Positions 9,681 through 23,174 of a stretch of DNA of 64,000 nt are shown here, in pieces. Each line of letters opens with the position of its first letter. Within the stretch, counting starts at the first letter, position 1. This DNA comes from Steromphala cineraria (lineage: Eukaryota; Mollusca; Gastropoda; Trochida; Trochidae): contig OU744721.1 of the NCBI GenBank assembly GCA_916613615.1, positions 82,341,060-82,405,059 of the forward strand, given 5' to 3'. The notes below the pieces were generated by a model. It had not been told where the DNA came from, made no database searches, and saw only the letters and a program-made list of their open reading frames with translations. The translations under genes were made by a program, and so were the position numbers.

Positions 9681-10651
9681 GATATCAAGATCATCATCCC
9701 CTCAACCCACCCCACCCCAGCTCAAACCCCTTACCCCTCAGTCTCACGTCATTCTCCTTAGCTTAAGCCCACTCCCCCGTCTACTCACCATCCCCTCCCT
9801 TCTCATCAATCAACGGATCCTGCTAGAATAATTTGGTCACTTTGAAAATCACAAAATACATGATTCAGTCCATGTGTAATTATTTTGATTGAAAATATGA
9901 ATTATTCACATTCTTGCATACGGTCACCTAAGCAATCAATCTCTCCCGAAACCCCTTCTTTTATAATCTACTTCACAGAAAACACTAAACATTCTAAGTA
10001 GATGTTCAATATGATAATATTTTCAAAACACCAATTAAATCAATAAACCCCGTCATTAGATAAGTAAACACCTTTAAATACACTGTATTGATTGTAGGTA
10101 GAAATTATATGATATCCGATTCCTTGTCACTAACGATGTGTTTTCACTCAACAATTAGCATGTTCCCGACTGCCATCAAGGCTTGAGGAGTTACTTGCCC
10201 TTATCAAAGCACAGCTATAACCAACTCGTCAGAGGGGGAGATGTGTTCATGTAATCATATATTTGAACTATTCGACTTTTGAGTAGAGTGAACATGTTAC
10301 AGATGATAGATTATGTAAGTGAAGAGTTTGTTCACTAGACAAAGAAAATAATTGACCATTAATAATGCCTACATTTTGATGAGATAGTTTGTTATGACAA
10401 TAAATGAAAAGCTGTTAACTGATTTAAGTATGGGAACATCGAGTGAGGTGAAGTGAGAAAAGGAGAATAATTCTGATGGCAGTTTGTGAGTTGAGATGAC
10501 ATAGAGGGATTTTTGGGGAGAGATTCTTTGTGAATGTGTTGGTGTTATTTTGAAATTAGATGCGTTTGATGATATACAAATGTGTGAAATAAAAGTTTGG
10601 ACTGAATGTTACAAGAACAATGCAATGAAGAAATAGGAGAGGAAAAAGTGA

Positions 10652-10771
10652 ATGCCTACAGCACCCGGTGTTCCCAGGCGGTCACCCATCCAAGTACTAT
10701 CCGGGCCCGACGTTGCTTAACTTCGGTGATCGGACGAGAACCGGTGTTTTCAACGTGGTATGGCCGTAGGC
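10652..10771 (-). rRNA. 5S: 5S ribosomal RNA (5S-3)
   Basis: Full-length, matching the reference 5S copy. Confidence 0.97.
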
Positions 10772-12158
10772 AGAGGAGAAGGGGAAAGTTAGGCTACATA
10801 TAGCTGTGCCTGTGACACGCGATCGCTACAACCATTGTTTATAGTTTTCAACGGCATTTTCATTCCCCGCTCATTTGATAAGGCAAGGACTTCTCCAGCA
10901 AATTTGAAAATATTCATTCTTTTTAAAACCATAGCCTTATATCACGACTAGACGGTGAATACCGTGAGATGACGCCTGTGGGAAATAGATCCACTCGGCA
11001 GCGCTGTGTATGAGCCACGTGAGGACAGATTCAACAACACAAAACAAATGTGCAGGTCGCTCCCCGTGATTTTAATTTTTCCATATTTTCTTTACCTTTC
11101 ACGTTCGCCATATTGTATGTCCCCTGAGTATAATTCAAACCTGATGTTCGGGGAGTATATTTTATATACAGGTTACCCCCATCATGGGAGACACCGGTAG
11201 ATACGACCTCGTGCTTACAGTGTGAGACTGGGAGGGGGTATAGGCCTATAGATGCTCGGACGTGTTATTTCTTTATCGTTTTGAAATAAATAAAATACGC
11301 CACTCAGTAAACAATATAATGACACACATATTTTTTTACATTTCCACTCGGAAAACACACAAATAAAAAAGCTCAGAATGTTATGTGTCCAGTGTATACC
11401 CAGGCCCGAATCCCACCGATCCTAGTGTAGACAGACAGAGAGCATCAGCGTTTTTTCTTTCTCTCCAAACACGGGCCATGAGTTACAAATTAAACTTTTT
11501 TCTTAACATAAAGCAAAAACACTAAACAGGAGTTACTTTAACTCGGGTGTGTAGTATTATCGATGTGATTAGGACGTTATACTGCTCAAGAAATATACAT
11601 GCATGTAGAGGCCCGAGTCTGTAATGGCGACTGCCGAGTGAGACGTGTTTCATTGTCTGTGTTTGAAGAGTTATAAACGTCATAATATCCACAAAATTAC
11701 CCATCTTAGCACATTATTTTATGCATTAATGTTTTGGCGACAATTTGCAAGGATTTTATAAGTTGAAAATTGATGCGCGTTGTTGTAGATGGCATTTGAA
11801 ACTTAAGAATGGTGATTTCATAAGTGAGTGGTCTCGTCTGTTTTAATCACAAAATATTTATTTTCTTTCAAAGGTAATATTATCTGGTATGGATGTGTAG
11901 GTAAATGATTTTTCTATCCATCACAATAGACATATTGCTTGTAAAGCGTCGCTAAAGAGCGCAAAGCAACTTTTAAGTACATTAGAAAACACACACAAAT
12001 GCACACTCTCATATCTGACTGGAGAGGGGTAGGTGGCTTTCTTCGACGTCCGCACTCAGGCCTCTAAGCAGCGCACGGCTGACCAGCGGTCATTCGCTCG
12101 CTGTAGCTCACACTCGCAAGTTGACTCCCGCTGTCTCCTGACTCTACACAAGACGACC

Positions 12159-12731
12159 ATGGCCGATACTGCTGCTCCCGCACCCGTGAAGACCCCCAAA
12201 AAGAAGACTGTCTCCAAACCCAAGAAGGTGGCATCCCATCCAACCTACCTCGAGATGGTACAGAAAGCTGTTGCCGCATTGAAGGAGAGGGGCGGCTCTT
12301 CACGTCAGGCTCTTCTCAAGTACATCATGAGCAACTACAAAGTTGGTGAAAACTCAACTGCTATCAACGCCCGTCTCAAGACTGCCCTGAGAAATGGAGT
12401 GAAGAACGGCGCCTTGAAACAGTCTAAGGGAACTGGTGCTGCTGGCTCCTTCCGCTTGGGTGAGGTGAAGAAAGCTGACAAACCAAAGAAAGCTAAGGCC
12501 GCTGCTAAGCCAAAGAAAGCAGCAAAGTCACCTAAGAAAGTGAAGAAGCCCACCGCCGCCAAGAAACCCAAGACTGCTGCCAAGAAAGCTGCCAAGTCTC
12601 CAAAGAAGGTGAAGGCTGCCGCCAAGCCCAAGAAGGTGAAAACCCCAAAGAAAGCAAAGACTGCTGCCGCCAAGCCCAAGAAGGTGAAAACCCCAAAGAA
12701 GAAGGCCGCCGCCAAGCCAAAGAAGGCTTAA
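12159..12731 (+). CDS. H1: Linker histone H1 (H1-4)
   Basis: Protein identical to H1-2. The last codon is GCT, the subtype B state, while the following 3' UTR is A-type: a single-base trace of exchange with subtype B. Stem-loop at 12767-12782. The inserted element begins 218 bp past the stop, leaving the 3' signals intact. Confidence 0.97.
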   Translation: MADTAAPAPVKTPKKKTVSKPKKVASHPTYLEMVQKAVAALKERGGSSRQALLKYIMSNYKVGENSTAINARLKTALRNGVKNGALKQSKGTGAAGSFRLGEVKKADKPKKAKAAAKPKKAAKSPKKVKKPTAAKKPKTAAKKAAKSPKKVKAAAKPKKVKTPKKAKTAAAKPKKVKTPKKKAAAKPKKA

Positions 12732-12954
12732 GTTGCTGGACATCTCCCACACTTTTGTGGTTAAAAGGCCCTTTTCAGGGCCATACAAATATCAAAAAAG
12801 AAATTTTTTACAATGCACGATTTCAGTCCGTTTGAGGGAAGATAATAGAGCAAACAAAATAAAGATATCAAGATCATCATCCCCTCAACCCACCCCACCC
12901 CAGCTCAAACCCCTTACCCCTCAGTCTCACGTCATTCTCCTTAGCTTAAAGGGG

Positions 12955-13208
12955 CCGATCGAGCGGCTATTTTCTGTTCCACAAATATTCGGGAGGGAAT
13001 TCCCTTTTGCACACGACACGTCAAATTTTATATATTCGACTTTGTTTTCTATTTTTTTATGTAAATAACTATGTCATATTTGGTAATTTGTTCTAATCCG
13101 CCCTTCAAAACAAAAAAATTGCGAAAATAAATAAAGCCACTGACAAGCACATCGAGCGGTGATTTTGTTTGTTTGTGGAAACGAAATTCACGGAGGACAT
13201 TCCTGTTA
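12955..13208 (+). repeat. Subterminal direct repeat in the inserted element
   Basis: The left-end segment GATCGAGCGGCTATTTT followed by a GGAGG/GGGAGGG and TTCC region (12955-13007) is imperfectly repeated at 13149-13208 as CATCGAGCGGTGATTTT. Repeated subterminal motifs are often transposase binding sites; here that is inference. Confidence 0.5.
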
Positions 13209-13930
13209 ACTAATAAATGCGATTTTTACATGATTATTTCACACTTAATTTCAAAAAATTCAAAATGTTAATGAGGTTATCATTCAAGTTGTTCATGATT
13301 TAACAATTTGATAAAGAATAAAGTGTATCGCCCCCCAAAAAGAAAAACATCGTGAAATGAAGCCAATCATCGGAGCTACGAGCGTGAGATGCATTACTGG
13401 CATTTACTGCAACAAAATACTGTCTTAACTGATAACTTTTATTATGCATCACGTGTAAACATGTCCCTCTTCTATCAATCACTTATTTTTTCTTGATTTA
13501 CTCAATGAATTAGCATGATACAGTACATTTGTTTTCTCGCAATGCAAACAATTCAAAATGGCGGAGGAAAGCTGATCGAACTCGAAGCCTTGATCATGGC
13601 GACCACTAGGATTATTGTCAGCTGATTGTTTGGTCGGTGTTGTAGTTACTTGGATGTTTAATTTGTAGGAAATTTGTTAATAATGTTTGCATAAGAAAAT
13701 TGACAGACAAACAGATTGTTTATTGAAATCTACATATGACACTCAATCAATGTGACACTGAGAAGAATAGTTGATTCGCATCGAATATAAAAAAAATCGT
13801 CAGCGCTGTCGCACTCCGAAATATACATAGTCCGTATTGCACTTTTTCGAACATAAAAACTTCATGTGATTTAAGTGACTAAGATATATTTTGGAAGAAA
13901 AAATGTTTTACGATGAGTCGGGTTGAGATT

Positions 13931-14165
13931 AGCAAGAAATCCACAAATTGATAAATATATATGTAAATAATTTTCATTTCTAATTAATATTGAAATATTG
14001 TGATATTAAATATTGCATTAAAATGGAAAAGAAATTTCACAAATAATTATCCAAACAAAATACTTTGTTTACATCAGAGATAAGCAAGAAATCTATAAAT
14101 GGAAATTTATATAAATAATTATGTCATTTATAATATTGAAATATTTTGGTATTACAATTTATGTT
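13931..14165 (+). repeat. Internal imperfect direct repeat in the inserted element
   Basis: AGCAAGAAATC at 13931 and at 14083, each followed by about 80-95 bp of similar AT-rich sequence that includes AATATTGAAATATT. The copies are diverged, with a period of 152 bp. A short (AAAT)n run lies at about 14219-14233. Confidence 0.6.
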
Positions 14166-15302
14166 GTAGTAATTTCGTATACCCCCAAGTCATAATAATT
14201 GGAATGAGCAAGACATAGAAATAAATAAATAAATGCCAAAATTCATTTGACACCCTGACACAAACGAGCCATGTTGTTTACATATAGCGTTGCATTATGG
14301 GAAGGGGCTTTTCTCGTGCTATTTATAGATCTAAAAACTATGACGCGCTATTCGAAAACAGCCTCGTTCCCGATCTAAAGCTTATTTCTCAGAAAGAGGC
14401 TCGATCGGCCCCTTTAAGCCCACTCCCCCGTCTACTCACCATCCCCTCCCTTCTCATCAATCAACGGATCCTGCTAGAATAATTTGGTCACTTTGAAAAT
14501 CACAAAATACATGATTCAGTCCATGTGTAATTATTTTGATTGAAAATATGAATTATTCACATTCTTGCATACGGTCACCTAAGCAATCAATCTCTCCCGA
14601 AACCCCTTCTTTTATAATCTACTTCACAGAAAACACTAAACATTCTAAGTAGATGTTCAATATGATAATATTTTCAAAACACCAATTAAATCAATAAACC
14701 CCGTCATTAGATAAGTAAACACCTTTAAATACACTGTATTGATTGTAGGTAGAAATTATATGATATCCGATTCCTTGTCACTAACGATGTGTTTTCACTC
14801 AACAATTAGCATGTTCCCGACTGCCATCAAGGCTTGAGGAGTTACTTGCCCTTATCAAAGCACAGCTATAACCAACTCGTCAGAGGGGGAGATGTGTTCA
14901 TGTAATCATATATTTGAACTATTCGACTTTTGAGTAGAGTGAACATGTTACAGATGATAGATTATGTAAGTGAAGAGTTTGTTCACTAGACAAAGAAAAT
15001 AATTGACCATTAATAATGCCTACATTTTGATGAGATAGTTTGTTATGACAATAAATGAAAAGCTGTTAACTGATTTAAGTATGGGAACATCGAGTGAGGT
15101 GAAGTGAGAAAAGGAGAATAATTCTGATGGCAGTTTGTGAGTTGAGATGACATAGAGGGATTTTTGGGGAGAGATTCTTTGTGAATGTGTTGGTGTTATT
15201 TTGAAATTAGATGCGTTTGATGATATACAAATGTGTGAAATAAAAGTTTGGACTGAATGTTACAAGAACAATGCAATGAAGAAATAGGAGAGGAAAAAGT
15301 GA

Positions 15303-15422
15303 ATGCCTACAGCACCCGGTGTTCCCAGGCGGTCACCCATCCAAGTACTATCCGGGCCCGACGTTGCTTAACTTCGGTGATCGGACGAGAACCGGTGTTT
15401 TCAACGTGGTATGGCCGTAGGC
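15303..15422 (-). rRNA. 5S: 5S ribosomal RNA (5S-4)
   Basis: Full-length, matching the reference. It lies 890 bp past the right end of the inserted element and is undisturbed. Confidence 0.97.
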
Positions 15423-16809
15423 AGAGGAGAAGGGGAAAGTTAGGCTACATATAGCTGTGCCTGTGACACGCGATCGCTACAACCATTGTTTATAGTTTTC
15501 AACGGCATTTTCATTCCCCGCTCATTTGATAAGGCAAGGACTTCTCCAGCAAATTTGAAAATATTCATTCTTTTTAAAACCATAGCCTTATATCACGACT
15601 AGACGGTGAATACCGTGAGATGACGCCTGTGGGAAATAGATCCACTCGGCAGCGCTGTGTATGAGCCACGTGAGGACAGATTCAACAACACAAAACAAAT
15701 GTGCAGGTCGCTCCCCGTGATTTTAATTTTTCCATATTTTCTTTACCTTTCACGTTCGCCATATTGTATGTCCCCTGAGTATAATTCAAACCTGATGTTC
15801 GGGGAGTATATTTTATATACAGGTTACCCCCATCATGGGAGACACCGGTAGATACGACCTCGTGCTTACAGTGTGAGACTGGGAGGGGGTATAGGCCTAT
15901 AGATGCTCGGACGTGTTATTTCTTTATCGTTTTGAAATAAATAAAATACGCCACTCAGTAAACAATATAATGACACACATATTTTTTTACATTTCCACTC
16001 GGAAAACACACAAATAAAAAAGCTCAGAATGTTATGTGTCCAGTGTATACCCAGGCCCGAATCCCACCGATCCTAGTGTAGACAGACAGAGAGCATCAGC
16101 GTTTTTTCTTTCTCTCCAAACACGGGCCATGAGTTACAAATTAAACTTTTTTCTTAACATAAAGCAAAAACACTAAACAGGAGTTACTTTAACTCGGGTG
16201 TGTAGTATTATCGATGTGATTAGGACGTTATACTGCTCAAGAAATATACATGCATGTAGAGGCCCGAGTCTGTAATGGCGACTGCCGAGTGAGACGTGTT
16301 TCATTGTCTGTGTTTGAAGAGTTATAAACGTCATAATATCCACAAAATTACCCATCTTAGCACATTATTTTATGCATTAATGTTTTGGCGACAATTTGCA
16401 AGGATTTTATAAGTTGAAAATTGATGCGCGTTGTTGTAGATGGCATTTGAAACTTAAGAATGGTGATTTCATAAGTGAGTGGTCTCGTCTGTTTTAATCA
16501 CAAAATATTTATTTTCTTTCAAAGGTAATATTATCTGGTATGGATGTGTAGGTAAATGATTTTTCTATCCATCACAATAGACATATTGCTTGTAAAGCGT
16601 CGCTAAAGAGCGCAAAGCAACTTTTAAGTACATTAGAAAACACACACAAATGCACACTCTCATATCTGACTGGAGAGGGGTAGGTGGCTTTCTTCGACGT
16701 CCGCACTCAGGCCTCTAAGCAGCGCACGGCTGACCAGCGGTCATTCGCTCGCTGTAGCTCACACTCGCAAGTTGACTCCCGCTGTCTCCTGACTCTACAC
16801 AAGACGACC

Positions 16810-17382
16810 ATGGCCGATACTGCTGCTCCCGCACCCGTGAAGACCCCCAAAAAGAAGACTGTCTCCAAACCCAAGAAGGTGGCATCCCATCCAACCTACC
16901 TCGAGATGGTACAGAAAGCTGTTGCCGCATTGAAGGAGAGGGGCGGCTCTTCACGTCAGGCTCTTCTCAAGTACATCATGAGCAACTACAAAGTTGGTGA
17001 AAACTCAACTGCTATCAACGCCCGTCTCAAGACTGCCCTGAGAAATGGAGTGAAGAACGGCGCCTTGAAACAGTCTAAGGGAACTGGTGCTGCTGGCTCC
17101 TTCCGCTTGGGTGAGGTGAAGAAAGCTGACAAACCAAAGAAAGCTAAGGCCGCTGCTAAGCCAAAGAAAGCAGCAAAGTCACCTAAGAAAGTGAAGAAGC
17201 CCACCGCCGCCAAGAAACCCAAGACTGCTGCCAAGAAAGCTGCCAAGTCTCCAAAGAAGGTGAAGGCTGCCGCCAAGCCCAAGAAGGTGAAAACCCCAAA
17301 GAAAGCAAAGACTGCTGCCGCCAAGCCCAAGAAGGTGAAAACCCCAAAGAAGAAGGCCGCCGCCAAGCCAAAGAAGGCATAA
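16810..17382 (+). CDS. H1: Linker histone H1 (H1-5)
   Basis: Protein identical to H1-2; last codon GCA (A type). Stem-loop at 17418-17433. Confidence 0.97.
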   Translation: MADTAAPAPVKTPKKKTVSKPKKVASHPTYLEMVQKAVAALKERGGSSRQALLKYIMSNYKVGENSTAINARLKTALRNGVKNGALKQSKGTGAAGSFRLGEVKKADKPKKAKAAAKPKKAAKSPKKVKKPTAAKKPKTAAKKAAKSPKKVKAAAKPKKVKTPKKAKTAAAKPKKVKTPKKKAAAKPKKA

Positions 17383-18485
17383 GTTGCTGGACATCTCCCA
17401 CACTTTTGTGGTTAAAAGGCCCTTTTCAGGGCCATACAAATATCAAAAAAGAAATTTTTTACAATGCACGATTTCAGTCCGTTTGAGGGAAGATAATAGA
17501 GCAAACAAAATAAAGATATCAAGATCATCATCCCCTCAACCCACCCCACCCCAGCTCAAACCCCTTACCCCTCAGTCTCACGTCATTCTCCTTAGCTTAA
17601 GCCCACTCCCCCGTCTACTCACCATCCCCTCCCTTCTCATCAATCAACGGATCCTGCTAGAATAATTTGGTCACTTTGAAAATCACAAAATACATGATTC
17701 AGTCCATGTGTAATTATTTTGATTGAAAATATGAATTATTCACATTCTTGCATACGGTCACCTAAGCAATCAATCTCTCCCGAAACCCCTTCTTTTATAA
17801 TCTACTTCACAGAAAACACTAAACATTCTAAGTAGATGTTCAATATGATAATATTTTCAAAACACCAATTAAATCAATAAACCCCGTCATTAGATAAGTA
17901 AACACCTTTAAATACACTGTATTGATTGTAGGTAGAAATTATATGATATCCGATTCCTTGTCACTAACGATGTGTTTTCACTCAACAATTAGCATGTTCC
18001 CGACTGCCATCAAGGCTTGAGGAGTTACTTGCCCTTATCAAAGCACAGCTATAACCAACTCGTCAGAGGGGGAGATGTGTTCATGTAATCATATATTTGA
18101 ACTATTCGACTTTTGAGTAGAGTGAACATGTTACAGATGATAGATTATGTAAGTGAAGAGTTTGTTCACTAGACAAAGAAAATAATTGACCATTAATAAT
18201 GCCTACATTTTGATGAGATAGTTTGTTATGACAATAAATGAAAAGCTGTTAACTGATTTAAGTATGGGAACATCGAGTGAGGTGAAGTGAGAAAAGGAGA
18301 ATAATTCTGATGGCAGTTTGTGAGTTGAGATGACATAGAGGGATTTTTGGGGAGAGATTCTTTGTGAATGTGTTGGTGTTATTTTGAAATTAGATGCGTT
18401 TGATGATATACAAATGTGTGAAATAAAAGTTTGGACTGAATGTTACAAGAACAATGCAATGAAGAAATAGGAGAGGAAAAAGTGA

Positions 18486-18605
18486 ATGCCTACAGCACCC
18501 GGTGTTCCCAGGCGGTCACCCATCCAAGTACTATCCGGGCCCGACGTTGCTTAACTTCGGTGATCGGACGAGAACCGGTGTTTTCAACGTGGTATGGCCG
18601 TAGGC
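18486..18605 (-). rRNA. 5S: 5S ribosomal RNA (5S-5)
   Basis: Full-length, matching the reference. Confidence 0.97.
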
Positions 18606-19992
18606 AGAGGAGAAGGGGAAAGTTAGGCTACATATAGCTGTGCCTGTGACACGCGATCGCTACAACCATTGTTTATAGTTTTCAACGGCATTTTCATTCC
18701 CCGCTCATTTGATAAGGCAAGGACTTCTCCAGCAAATTTGAAAATATTCATTCTTTTTAAAACCATAGCCTTATATCACGACTAGACGGTGAATACCGTG
18801 AGATGACGCCTGTGGGAAATAGATCCACTCGGCAGCGCTGTGTATGAGCCACGTGAGGACAGATTCAACAACACAAAACAAATGTGCAGGTCGCTCCCCG
18901 TGATTTTAATTTTTCCATATTTTCTTTACCTTTCACGTTCGCCATATTGTATGTCCCCTGAGTATAATTCAAACCTGATGTTCGGGGAGTATATTTTATA
19001 TACAGGTTACCCCCATCATGGGAGACACCGGTAGATACGACCTCGTGCTTACAGTGTGAGACTGGGAGGGGGTATAGGCCTATAGATGCTCGGACGTGTT
19101 ATTTCTTTATCGTTTTGAAATAAATAAAATACGCCACTCAGTAAACAATATAATGACACACATATTTTTTTACATTTCCACTCGGAAAACACACAAATAA
19201 AAAAGCTCAGAATGTTATGTGTCCAGTGTATACCCAGGCCCGAATCCCACCGATCCTAGTGTAGACAGACAGAGAGCATCAGCGTTTTTTCTTTCTCTCC
19301 AAACACGGGCCATGAGTTACAAATTAAACTTTTTTCTTAACATAAAGCAAAAACACTAAACAGGAGTTACTTTAACTCGGGTGTGTAGTATTATCGATGT
19401 GATTAGGACGTTATGCTGCTCAAGAAATATACATGCATGTAGAGGCCCGAGTCTGTAATGGCGACTGCCGAGTGAGACGTGTTTCATTGTCTGTGTTTGA
19501 AGAGTTATAAACGTCATAATATCCACAAAATTACCCATCTTAGCACATTATTTTATGCATTAATGTTTTGGCGACAATTTGCAAGGATTTTATAAGTTGA
19601 AAATTGATGCGCGTTGTTGTAGATGGCATTTGAAACTTAAGAATGGTGATTTCATAAGTGAGTGGTCTCGTCTGTTTTAATCACAAAATATTTATTTTCT
19701 TTCAAAGGTAATATTATCTGGTATGGATGTGTAGGTAAATGATTTTTCTATCCATCACAATAGACATATTGCTTGTAAAGCGTCGCTAAAGAGCGCAAAG
19801 CAACTTTTAAGTACATTAGAAAACACACACAAATGCACACTCTCATATCTGACTGGAGAGGGGTAGGTGGCTTTCTTCGACGTCCGCACTCAGGCCTCTA
19901 AGCAGCGCACGGCTGACCAGCGGTCATTCGCTCGCTGTAGCTCACACTCGCAAGTTGACTCCCGCTGTCTCCTGACTCTACACAAGACGACC

Positions 19993-20565
19993 ATGGCCGA
20001 TACTGCTGCTCCCGCACCCGTGAAGACCCCCAAAAAGAAGACTGTCTCCAAACCCAAGAAGGTGGCATCCCATCCAACCTACCTCGAGATGGTACAGAAA
20101 GCTGTTGCCGCATTGAAGGAGAGGGGCGGCTCTTCACGTCAGGCTCTTCTCAAGTACATCATGAGCAACTACAAAGTTGGTGAAAACTCAACTGCTATCA
20201 ACGCCCGTCTCAAGACTGCCCTGAGAAATGGAGTGAAGAACGGCGCCTTGAAACAGTCTAAGGGAACTGGTGCTGCTGGCTCCTTCCGCTTGGGTGAGGT
20301 GAAGAAAGCTGACAAACCAAAGAAAGCTAAGGCCGCTGCTAAGCCAAAGAAAGCAGCAAAGTCACCTAAGAAAGTGAAGAAGCCCACCGCCGCCAAGAAA
20401 CCCAAGACTGCTGCCAAGAAAGCTGCCAAGTCTCCAAAGAAGGTGAAGGCTGCCGCCAAGCCCAAGAAGGTGAAAACCCCAAAGAAAGCAAAGACTGCTG
20501 CCGCCAAGCCCAAGAAGGTGAAAACCCCAAAGAAGAAGGCCGCCGCCAAGCCAAAGAAGGCTTAA
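19993..20565 (+). CDS. H1: Linker histone H1 (H1-6)
   Basis: Protein identical to H1-2. Codon 15 is AAA (A type) but the last codon is GCT (B type), so the B-like tract starts between them. Stem-loop at 20601-20616. Confidence 0.97.
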   Translation: MADTAAPAPVKTPKKKTVSKPKKVASHPTYLEMVQKAVAALKERGGSSRQALLKYIMSNYKVGENSTAINARLKTALRNGVKNGALKQSKGTGAAGSFRLGEVKKADKPKKAKAAAKPKKAAKSPKKVKKPTAAKKPKTAAKKAAKSPKKVKAAAKPKKVKTPKKAKTAAAKPKKVKTPKKKAAAKPKKA

Positions 20566-21667
20566 GTTGCTGGACATCTCCCACACTTTTGTGGTTAAAA
20601 GGCCCTTTTCAGGGCCATACAAATATCAAAAAAGAAAATTTTTACAATGCACGATTTCAGTCCGTTTGAGGGAAGATAATAGAGCAAACAAATAAAGATA
20701 TAAAGATCATCATCCCCTCAACCCACCCCACCCCAGCTCAAACCCCTTACCCCTCAGTCTCACGTCATTCTCCTTAGCTTAAGCCCACTCCCCCGTCTAC
20801 TCACCATCCCCTCCCTTCTCATCAATCAACGGATCCTGCTAGAATAATTTGGTCACTTTGAAAATCACAAAATACATGATTCAGTCCATGTGTAATTATT
20901 TTGATTGAAAATATGAATTATTCACATTCTTGCATACGGTCACCTAAGCAATCAATCTCTCCCGAAACCCCTTCTTTTATAATCTACTTCACAGAAAACA
21001 CTAAACATTCTAAGTAGATGTTCAATATGATAATATTTTCAAAACACCAATTAAATCAATAAACCCCGTCATTAGATAAGTAAACACCTTTAAATACACT
21101 GTATTGATTGTAGGTAGAAATTATATGATATCCGATTCCTTGTCACTAACGATGTGTTTTCACTCAACAATTAGCATGTTCCCGACTGCCATCAAGGCTT
21201 GAGGAGTTACTTGCCCTTATCAAAGCACAGCTATAACCAACTCGTCAGAGGGGGAGATGTGTTCATGTAATCATATATTTGAACTATTCGACTTTTGAGT
21301 AGAGTGAACATGTTACAGATGATAGATTATGTAAGTGAAGAGTTTGTTCACTAGACAAAGAAAATAATTGACCATTAATAATGCCTACATTTTGATGAGA
21401 TAGTTTGTTATGACAATAAATGAAAAGCTGTTAACTGATTTAAGTATGGGAACATCGAGTGAGGTGAAGTGAGAAAAGGAGAATAATTCTGATGGCAGTT
21501 TGTGAGTTGAGATGACATAGAGGGATTTTTGGGGAGAGATTCTTTGTGAATGTGTTGGTGTTATTTTGAAATTAGATGCGTTTGATGATATACAAATGTG
21601 TGAAATAAAAGTTTGGACTGAATGTTACAAGAACAATGCAATGAAGAAATAGGAGAGGAAAAAGTGA

Positions 21668-21787
21668 ATGCCTACAGCACCCGGTGTTCCCAGGCGGTCA
21701 CCCATCCAAGTACTATCCGGGCCCGACGTTGCTTAACTTCGGTGATCGGACGAGAACCGGTGTTTTCAACGTGGTATGGCCGTAGGC
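21668..21787 (-). rRNA. 5S: 5S ribosomal RNA (5S-6)
   Basis: Full-length, matching the reference. Confidence 0.97.
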
Positions 21788-23174
21788 AGAGGAGAAGGGG
21801 AAAGTTAGGCTACATATAGCTGTGCCTGTGACACGCGATCGCTACAACCATTGTTTATAGTTTTCAACGGCATTTTCATTCCCCGCTCATTTGATAAGGC
21901 AAGGACTTCTCCAGCAAATTTGAAAATATTCATTCTTTTTAAAACCATAGCCTTATATCACGACTAGACGGTGAATACCGTGAGATGACGCCTGTGGGAA
22001 ATAGATCCACTCGGCAGCGCTGTGTATGAGCCACGTGAGGACAGATTCAACAACACAAAACAAATGTGCAGGTCGCTCCCCGTGATTTTAATTTTTCCAT
22101 ATTTTCTTTACCTTTCACGTTCGCCATATTGTATGTCCCCTGAGTATAATTCAAACCTGATGTTCGGGGAGTATATTTTATATACAGGTTACCCCCATCA
22201 TGGGAGACACCGGTAGATACGACCTCGTGCTTACAGTGTGAGACTGGGAGGGGGTATAGGCCTATAGATGCTCGGACGTGTTATTTCTTTATCGTTTTGA
22301 AATAAATAAAATACGCCACTCAGTAAACAATATAATGACACACATATTTTTTTACATTTCCACTCGGAAAACACACAAATAAAAAAGCTCAGAATGTTAT
22401 GTGTCCAGTGTATACCCAGGCCCGAATCCCACCGATCCTAGTGTAGACAGACAGAGAGCATCAGCGTTTTTTCTTTCTCTCCAAACACGGGCCATGAGTT
22501 ACAAATTAAACTTTTTTCTTAACATAAAGCAAAAACACTAAACAGGAGTTACTTTAACTCGGGTGTGTAGTATTATCGATGTGATTAGGACGTTATGCTG
22601 CTCAAGAAATATACATGCATGTAGAGGCCCGAGTCTGTAATGGCGACTGCCGAGTGAGACGTGTTTCATTGTCTGTGTTTGAAGAGTTATAAACGTCATA
22701 ATATCCACAAAATTACCCATCTTAGCACATTATTTTATGCATTAATGTTTTGGCGACAATTTGCAAGGATTTTATAAGTTGAAAATTGATGCGCGTTGTT
22801 GTAGATGGCATTTGAAACTTAAGAATGGTGATTTCATAAGTGAGTGGTCTCGTCTGTTTTAATCACAAAATATTTATTTTCTTTCAAAGGTAATATTATC
22901 TGGTATGGATGTGTAGGTAAATGATTTTTCTATCCATCACAATAGACATATTGCTTGTAAAGCGTCGCTAAAGAGCGCAAAGCAACTTTTAAGTACATTA
23001 GAAAACACACACAAATGCACACTCTCATATCTGACTGGAGAGGGGTAGGTGGCTTTCTTCGACGTCCGCACTCAGGCCTCTAAGCAGCGCACGGCTGACC
23101 AGCGGTCATTCGCTCGCTGTAGCTCACACTCGCAAGTTGACTCCCGCTGTCTCCTGACTCTACACAAGACGACC

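Larger units (their letters stand above)
7591..10771. repeat. Unit 3 (subtype A)
   Basis: 3,181 bp. The T-rich run in the divergent spacer (about 8270-8277) is 2 bp shorter than in other units. Otherwise both spacers match the reference. Confidence 0.9.
12950..14413. mobile_element. Non-autonomous TTAA-inserted DNA transposon (MITE-like), 1,464 bp
   Basis: Interrupts the convergent spacer between AGCTTAA and GCCCAC. The empty site is seen in all other units as a single TTAA, which is present here on both sides (12946-12949 and 14414-14417). The ends are perfect 15-bp inverted repeats, AGGGGCCGATCGAGC and its complement. Because TTAA is palindromic, a TA duplication with 16-bp AAGGGGCC... ends is equally consistent. 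TTAA duplication points to a piggyBac-like transposase in trans, but the ends do not start with CCC as piggyBac ends usually do. The interior is AT-rich and has no transposase; the longest internal frame is about 60 codons. Confidence 0.85.
10772..15422. repeat. Unit 4 (subtype A, with a 1.46 kb insertion)
   Basis: 4,651 bp. The excess over a normal unit (1,468 bp) equals the inserted element plus one TTAA. The spacers on either side of the insertion match the reference. Confidence 0.93.
15423..18605. repeat. Unit 5 (subtype A)
   Basis: 3,183 bp; both spacers as in the reference, nothing else seen. Confidence 0.93.
18606..21787. repeat. Unit 6 (subtype A with a B-type tract)
   Basis: 3,182 bp. 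Subtype A throughout except about 140 bp from the last H1 codon to 20702 in the 3' UTR, which has every B-type base, including the 1-bp deletion that gives CAAATAAAG. It shares GTTATGCTGC in the divergent spacer only with unit 7. Confidence 0.9.

Noticed and set aside
13300..13482. 60-codon - strand frame in the inserted element as a transposase remnant
   Set aside because: Too short, no transposase motif visible, surrounding sequence AT-rich with many stops.
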